A stretch of DNA of 64,000 bases from Rubrimonas sp036788415. Its GTDB lineage: Bacteria > Pseudomonadota > Alphaproteobacteria > Rhodobacterales > Rhodobacteraceae. A model generated the notes under the pieces. It saw only the letters and a list, made by a program, of their open reading frames with translations, was not told the origin of the DNA and ran no database searches. The stretch lies in contig NZ_DAIQNN010000011.1 in assembly GCF_036788415.1 (NCBI RefSeq), positions 5,557 through 69,556 on the forward strand, given 5' to 3'. Position 1 is the first letter of the stretch. Every line of letters begins with the position of its first letter. The position numbers and the translations under genes were made by a program. Below, piece by piece: positions 60,063 through 64,000 of the stretch.

Positions 60063-60758
60063 TCAGAACCTGACCCAGGCTTCCTCGACGCCGTTCTCGG
60101 CGTGAACCTTGCGGAACGCGACGGGGCCTTCGTCGGGCGCGTACCAGGTGGTGCGGGTGCGCTTGCCGTCGGAGCATTCGACGACATGGGCCGGCGTCTT
60201 CGCGCCGCGTTCGCGGATGACGGCCTCGGCGCCGACGACGCGGCAGACGGTGTCGCGCGTGTAGGTCTTGCCGGTGTGCGAGACGGCCTTGCGGGTCCAG
60301 CGGCCCTCGGCGCCGGGCTTCAGCGGCCAGATCGACCTGGCGGAGCGCACCTCAGCGCGGCCGGTGGCCCAGGTGGCGCCGCCGTCGCAGTTGGCCCAGC
60401 TGTCGGAGGGGGCGAACCAGTCGCCGGAGCGGGTCCAGACGCAACCATCGCTCTGGCGCACCCGCACGCCCTGTCCGTAGCGCCTTGCGTCGAAGCGCAG
60501 CGTCGCCCCGGTGCGCAGGTCCTTGGCGCTGAAGCTCGCGGCGAGCGGCGTTCCGGGCCGGCCGAGCGGGCGCAGCGGCGCGGCGAGGCGTTCGGTCTGC
60601 GGATGCGCGCCGTCGCCGATCAGGGTGAAGCCGGCGACGCGCAGGCCCTCCATCGGCGCGCAGGCGCCGAGCGCGAGCAGGGCGAACGGCGCGAGGCGGC
60701 GCAAGTCGAAGCGGGGGCGGGCGGTGGGGGACGATGCGGGTCTGGGCGCGGCGGTCAT
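60063..60758 (-). CDS. Putative lipoprotein of unknown function
   Basis: A 231-residue protein with an unusually long N-terminal segment before the hydrophobic stretch and a lipobox LALGAC (Cys near residue 34). The mature part is rich in Trp and Cys: DGCVWTRSGDWFAPSDSW, NCDGGATWATG, RDTVCRVVG and VVECSDGKRTRTTWY. The pattern suggests a compact disulfide-bonded beta domain. I do not recognise the family. ATG 60758 has AGGAG upstream. It heads the four-gene cassette and an EcfG-type promoter motif lies about 48-72 bp upstream. Confidence 0.65.
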   Translation of the reverse strand: MTAAPRPASSPTARPRFDLRRLAPFALLALGACAPMEGLRVAGFTLIGDGAHPQTERLAAPLRPLGRPGTPLAASFSAKDLRTGATLRFDARRYGQGVRVRQSDGCVWTRSGDWFAPSDSWANCDGGATWATGRAEVRSARSIWPLKPGAEGRWTRKAVSHTGKTYTRDTVCRVVGAEAVIRERGAKTPAHVVECSDGKRTRTTWYAPDEGPVAFRKVHAENGVEEAWVRF

Positions 60759-60805
60759 GGTCGTTTCTCCTGAAGCGGTGCGCTGTTCGGCGCGTGCGGC
60801 AGGGA

Positions 60806-60830
60806 AACGGGCGCGGACCCGACTTATTCC
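60806..60830 (-). promoter_or_regulatory. EcfG-type (general stress) promoter candidate for the lipoprotein cassette
   Basis: On the minus strand GGAAT (60830-60826) is followed after exactly 16 bases by CGTT (60809-60806). The alphaproteobacterial EcfG consensus is GGAAC-N16/17-CGTT, so there is one mismatch. The start codon is about 48 bases downstream. Confidence 0.4.
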
Positions 60831-60871
60831 GACTTCGGGAGAGGTTTTTTCGCTCGCCCTCGCCAGAGCGG

Positions 60872-62392
60872 TCAGATCTGCGGGGCCGCTCCGAGCGCGC
60901 GGCGCAGCGCGGCGGGCAGCGCGTCCGGCAGGTCGTCGGCGGTCAGGCCTGGGCCGAACAGGCGCGCCGCCTCGACATGCAGCCAGCAGGCCGAGGCGGC
61001 GGCGTCGAGCGGCGCGGCGCCGCGCGCCATGAGGCCTGCGATCAGCCCGGTCAGCACGTCGCCGGCGCCGGCGGTGGCCAGCCAAGGCGCCTCGCGCCCG
61101 TAGCAGGCCGGGTGCAGCCGCGTCCGTCCGTCGGGCGCGGCGATCACGGTGGTCCGGCCCTTGAGCAGCACGGTCGCCTGAGCCCGCGCCGCCGCCGCGC
61201 GCGCCGCCTCGACCCGCCCGAACGCCGCCGATCCTTCTGCGAGGCGCGCCGCGAGGTCGGGAAACAGCCGCGCGAACTCTCCGCCGTGAGGGGTGAGGAT
61301 CGCCGCGCGGCCCGCGCAGGCGGCGAAAAGGGGCGCGGGATCTTCGGCGAAGGCGGTCAGCGCGTCCGCGTCGAGCGCCGCCGCGCGCCCCGAGTCCAGC
61401 GCAGTCAGGGCCAGCGCCCGCGCGCGCGCGCCGCCGTCGCGGCCGAGACCGAGGCCGGGGCCGAGCGCGACGCAGGTGAAGCGCCGGTCCCCGAGCAGCG
61501 CGGCCAGCGCCTCCGGCGCGTCGAGCGGGCGCAGCATCACGGCGTCGAGGCGCGCGGCGTTCTCGATCAGCGCGGCGGCGGGAACGGCGAGGGTGACGAG
61601 CCCCGCACCCGCCCGCAGCGCCGCGCGCGCAGCCAGACGCGCGGCGCCGCCGCGCCCCACTCCGCCGCCGAGAACGAGGGCATGGCCGTGGTCGTATTTG
61701 TGCCCTCCGCCCTGCTTGGCGAGCAGCGCCGGATCGGGCTCGGCGAGGGCCAGAACGTCGTCGGCGTCGGCTAGCCCGATGTCGGCGACCACCAGCCGCC
61801 CGCACAGATCGGGCCCCGCGCCGAGATAATGCCCCGGCTTGGCGCGGTGGAACGTCACGGTCAGCTCCGCCGGGGCCGGCGCGCCGAAATCCCGCCCGGT
61901 GTTCAGGCACAGACCCGACGGCGCGTCGGCCGCCGCGACCCGCCCGGAGGCGGCGACCGCGCGCCAGGCTTCGGCGATCCCGGGCGCGAGCGGGCGGGCG
62001 AGACCGGCGCCGAACAGCGCGTCGACGATCAGCCCGAAGCGCTGCGGCGGCCCGTCAGCGGCGAAGGGGCGCAGCGGACCGGTCTCGCGCCAGCGCCGCG
62101 CCATCTCGGCCGCGTTGGCGGGCGCGCGCGCCGGATCGCCCAGCGCGAAGCAGGCGACCTCCCATCCCATCTGCGCCAGATGGCGCGCCGCGACATAGCC
62201 GTCGCCGCCATTCGCGCCCGGCCCGCAGAACACCGCGGCCCGCCCCCGCGTCGCGAATCCCATCGCGTCCGCCTCCCGCGCCAGCGCCGCCCCCGCCCGC
62301 TCCATCAGTTTGAGCGCAAGTCGCGGGTCGGCCGCGATGGCGGATGTTTCGAGCGCGCGCAGAGCGTCGGGGGCGATCAGAAGGGTCGGCAT
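60872..62392 (-). CDS. nnrDE: Bifunctional NAD(P)H-hydrate epimerase / ADP-dependent NAD(P)H-hydrate dehydratase
   Basis: A 506-residue fusion that repairs damaged NADH/NADPH hydrates. The N-terminal epimerase half has GPGANGGDGYVAARHL and the Asp in IVDALFGAGL. The C-terminal ribokinase-like dehydratase half has GGGHKYDHGHALVLGG, LTPHGGEFARLF and the GTAGAGDVL-like ATAGAGDVLTGL. Length and domain order match the standard fusion. It is divergent from glnB with 202 bp between. Confidence 0.93.
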   Translation of the reverse strand: MPTLLIAPDALRALETSAIAADPRLALKLMERAGAALAREADAMGFATRGRAAVFCGPGANGGDGYVAARHLAQMGWEVACFALGDPARAPANAAEMARRWRETGPLRPFAADGPPQRFGLIVDALFGAGLARPLAPGIAEAWRAVAASGRVAAADAPSGLCLNTGRDFGAPAPAELTVTFHRAKPGHYLGAGPDLCGRLVVADIGLADADDVLALAEPDPALLAKQGGGHKYDHGHALVLGGGVGRGGAARLAARAALRAGAGLVTLAVPAAALIENAARLDAVMLRPLDAPEALAALLGDRRFTCVALGPGLGLGRDGGARARALALTALDSGRAAALDADALTAFAEDPAPLFAACAGRAAILTPHGGEFARLFPDLAARLAEGSAAFGRVEAARAAAARAQATVLLKGRTTVIAAPDGRTRLHPACYGREAPWLATAGAGDVLTGLIAGLMARGAAPLDAAASACWLHVEAARLFGPGLTADDLPDALPAALRRALGAAPQI

Positions 62393-62524
62393 GCGAGGGT
62401 CTTGCGCTCCGGCTTCGCCTAAGGAATGGTCATCTTGCCCAAAAAATGGGCGTGGAGAAGGGAATCAGCGCGCCACTCCCATCCGACCAAAGCTTAACGG
62501 ATTGAATTCCCCTCGGGGGGGTGA

Positions 62525-62541
62525 TTGGCATGGCGCGTGCA
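62525..62541 (+). promoter_or_regulatory. Sigma-54 (-24/-12) promoter of glnB
   Basis: TTGGCAT at 62525-62531 and GTGCA at 62537-62541 keep the invariant GG and GC with ten bases between, as in the RpoN consensus YTGGCAC-G-N4-TTGCW. It is 54 bp upstream of glnB, and the predicted transcript start is near 62552. Confidence 0.8.
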
Positions 62542-62552
62542 AGCCGCCTTGC

Positions 62553-62570
62553 GCCGGTCGCCCGACCGGC
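62553..62570 (+). promoter_or_regulatory. Inverted repeat in the predicted glnB leader
   Basis: GCCGGTCG (62553-62560) and CGACCGGC (62563-62570) are perfect complements with two bases between; a real hairpin would have a 7-bp stem and 4-base loop. It begins just after the predicted sigma-54 transcript start and 25 bases before the glnB ATG. Role unknown. Confidence 0.4.
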
Positions 62571-62594
62571 CGGAAATCCAGCGGAGCGTTCGAC

Positions 62595-62933
62595 ATGAAG
62601 AAGATTGAGGCGGTGATCAAGCCGTTCAAGCTCGACGAGGTGAAGGAGGCGCTGCAGGAGATCGGGATTCAGGGTCTGAGCGTGCTGGAGGCCAAGGGCT
62701 TCGGGCGCCAGAAGGGCCACACCGAACTCTATCGCGGCGCCGAATACGTCGTCGATTTCCTGCCCAAGGTGAAGATCGAACTGGTCGTGCCCGACGACCA
62801 GTGCGAACAGGCGATCGACGCGATCGTCGCTGCGGCGCGCACCGGCAAGATCGGCGACGGAAAGATCTTCGTCACCACGGTCGAGCAGGCCGTCCGCATC
62901 CGCACCGGCGAGGAAGGCGTGGACGCGCTCTGA
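62595..62933 (+). CDS. glnB: Nitrogen regulatory protein P-II
   Basis: A 112-residue P-II signal protein that senses 2-oxoglutarate and ATP/ADP and controls glutamine synthetase and NtrB. The uridylylated Tyr is at position 51 (RGAEYVVDF), and KIFVTTVEQAVRIRTGE completes the C-terminal signature. It is preceded by a sigma-54 promoter and followed 64 bp later by glnA, the classic glnBA operon. Confidence 0.97.
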   Translation: MKKIEAVIKPFKLDEVKEALQEIGIQGLSVLEAKGFGRQKGHTELYRGAEYVVDFLPKVKIELVVPDDQCEQAIDAIVAAARTGKIGDGKIFVTTVEQAVRIRTGEEGVDAL

Positions 62934-62997
62934 CCCGCGCCGCCGCCGCTCCGCCAAGACCAATTCGCAACCGGGCCACTCCGACGAGAGGACAGAG

Positions 62998-64000
62998 ATG
63001 AGCAAAGCCGAAAAGATCGTGAAGATGATCAAGGACGAGGATGTCGCCTATGTCGATATCCGCTTCACGGACCCGCGGGGCAAGCTGCAGCATGTGACCG
63101 TGCTCGAAGATCAGGTCGACGAGGACTTCCTGGCGGAAGGCTTCATGTTCGACGGCTCGTCGATCGCCGGCTGGAAGTCGATCGACCAGTCGGACATGAA
63201 GCTGGTGCCCGATTGCGACACCGCCTACATGGACCCGTTCTTCGCGGAGAAGACCCTCTGCCTGCATTGCGACGTCGTCGAGCCCGACACGGGCGAGCCC
63301 TATGAGCGCGACCCGCGCGGCACCGCCAAGAAGGCGGAAGCCTATCTGAAGTCCTCGGGCATCGGCGACGTGTCCTATTGGGGCCCGGAAGCCGAATTCT
63401 TCGTGTTCGACGACGTGCGTTTCCAGGTCGCGATCAACAAGGTCTCCTATGAAGTCGACGCCGTGGACGCGTCGTGGAACTCCGACCGTGAATACGAGAT
63501 GGGCAACACCGGCATGCGGCCCGGCGTGAAGGGCGGCTACTTCCCGGTTCCCCCGATCGACCATGCGCAGGATCTGCGTTCCGAGATGCTCTCGACGATG
63601 AAGCAGATCGGCATGAAGGTCGACAAGCATCACCACGAAGTCGCCTCGTGCCAGCACGAACTCGGGCTGATCTTCGGCACGCTGACCGCGCAGGCCGACG
63701 CACTCCAGAAGTACAAGTACGTCATCCACAATGTGGCGCAGGCCTACGGCAAGTCGGCGACCTTCATGCCCAAGCCGATCGCCGGCGACAACGGCACCGG
63801 CATGCATGTCAACATGTCGATCTGGAAGGACGGCAAGCCGCTCTTCGCCGGCGATCAGTACGCCGATCTGTCGGAAGACGCGCTGTACTACATCGGGGGG
63901 GTGCTCAAGCACGCCAAGGCGCTGAACGCCATCACCAACCCCGGCACCAACAGCTACAAGCGGCTGATCCCGGGCTTCGAGGCGCCGGTGCTGCTGGCCT
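62998..64000 (+). CDS. glnA: Type I glutamine synthetase, C-terminus beyond window
   Basis: The first 334 residues of a type I (GSI) glutamine synthetase. Visible motifs are FMFDGSSIAGWKSIDQSDM (GFMFDGSSIAGW core), EAEFFVFDD, the ATP-site KHHHEVASCQHELG (read as HHEVASCQHELG) and KPIAGDNGTGMHVNMS. The adenylylation Tyr lies beyond the window. It follows glnB in the glnBA operon and is cut at position 64000. Confidence 0.97.
   Translation, partial: MSKAEKIVKMIKDEDVAYVDIRFTDPRGKLQHVTVLEDQVDEDFLAEGFMFDGSSIAGWKSIDQSDMKLVPDCDTAYMDPFFAEKTLCLHCDVVEPDTGEPYERDPRGTAKKAEAYLKSSGIGDVSYWGPEAEFFVFDDVRFQVAINKVSYEVDAVDASWNSDREYEMGNTGMRPGVKGGYFPVPPIDHAQDLRSEMLSTMKQIGMKVDKHHHEVASCQHELGLIFGTLTAQADALQKYKYVIHNVAQAYGKSATFMPKPIAGDNGTGMHVNMSIWKDGKPLFAGDQYADLSEDALYYIGGVLKHAKALNAITNPGTNSYKRLIPGFEAPVLLA

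Noticed and set aside
60841..60871. T-run near the end of nnrDE as a terminator.
   Set aside because: The run TTTTTT is on the plus strand and would be A-rich in the nnrDE transcript, and no stable stem precedes it.
1..64000. tRNA, rRNA, phage, insertion sequence or toxin-antitoxin genes.
   Set aside because: No gene of these kinds was recognised in coding or intergenic sequence. A covariance-model RNA scan was not possible here.

Overview
The window is very GC-rich, gene-dense DNA from an alphaproteobacterium, most likely of the order Rhodobacterales. This is inferred from gene neighbourhoods I recognise from that group: RidA / phosphodiesterase / DUF482 acetyltransferase, pgsA-moaD-moaE, a DUF4170 gene beside the Kdo-transferase and lpxK genes, and glnB-glnA. 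No rRNA, tRNA, phage, transposase or CRISPR was seen. Fifty-five protein genes are supported, two of them cut by the window edges (mlaC at the left, glnA at the right). Many neighbouring genes share ATGA/GTGA start-stop overlaps, so translational coupling is common.

Layout. 0-1.2 kb: mlaA-mlaC (outer-membrane lipid asymmetry). 1.4-7.4 kb: a type I secretion ABC/HlyD pair, then RidA, glycerophosphodiester phosphodiesterase, a DUF482 acetyltransferase and pterin carbinolamine dehydratase. 7.4-9.1 kb: a SLAC1/TehA-type anion channel divergent from an NsrR-like Rrf2 regulator. 9.1-11.9 kb: iron-type ABC binding protein and permease without an ATPase. 12-17.5 kb: TldD/PmbA protein, CysQ, DUF4170, lysophospholipid acyltransferase, Kdo transferase and LpxK (lipopolysaccharide core). 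17.5-24.1 kb: one 2207-residue hybrid histidine kinase with about a dozen PAS domains. 24.3-30.3 kb: a complete peptide-type ABC importer. 30.4-32.3 kb: a perfect FNR box, a TsoY-like membrane protein and a periplasmic DsrE protein, closed by a strong terminator. 32.3-38.4 kb: dehydrogenase, small lipoprotein, sulfotransferase, acyl-CoA synthetase, an orphan ParA and a Tat-exported metallo-hydrolase. 38.7-40.6 kb: pgsA, moaD, moaE and a PaiB-like gene. 40.6-53.4 kb: OmpA-type envelope proteins, NAD synthetase, an EAL phosphodiesterase, a TIM-barrel isomerase, PepF, a sigma-54 activator and SelO. 53.7-56.5 kb: hslVU, an IscU-like scaffold and hisI. 56.4-60.8 kb: a poorly characterised four-gene cassette (lipoprotein, alpha/beta hydrolase, P-loop NTPase, atypical ABC exporter). 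60.9-64 kb: nnrDE, then glnB-glnA behind a clear sigma-54 promoter.

The best candidates for undescribed biology are: (1) a 173-bp dispersed repeat with perfect 16-bp inverted arms, present twice in the same orientation (38.4 and 53.5 kb); (2) the 56.4-60.8 kb cassette, whose ABC protein lacks the Walker B glutamate and the H-loop histidine and which has an EcfG-like promoter motif upstream; (3) the giant multi-PAS kinase; (4) the FNR-box TsoY/DsrE pair and the palindrome-rich NsrR/anion-channel control region. Household functions rest on clear motifs. Regulatory calls are pattern matches by eye, and positions were read by hand.
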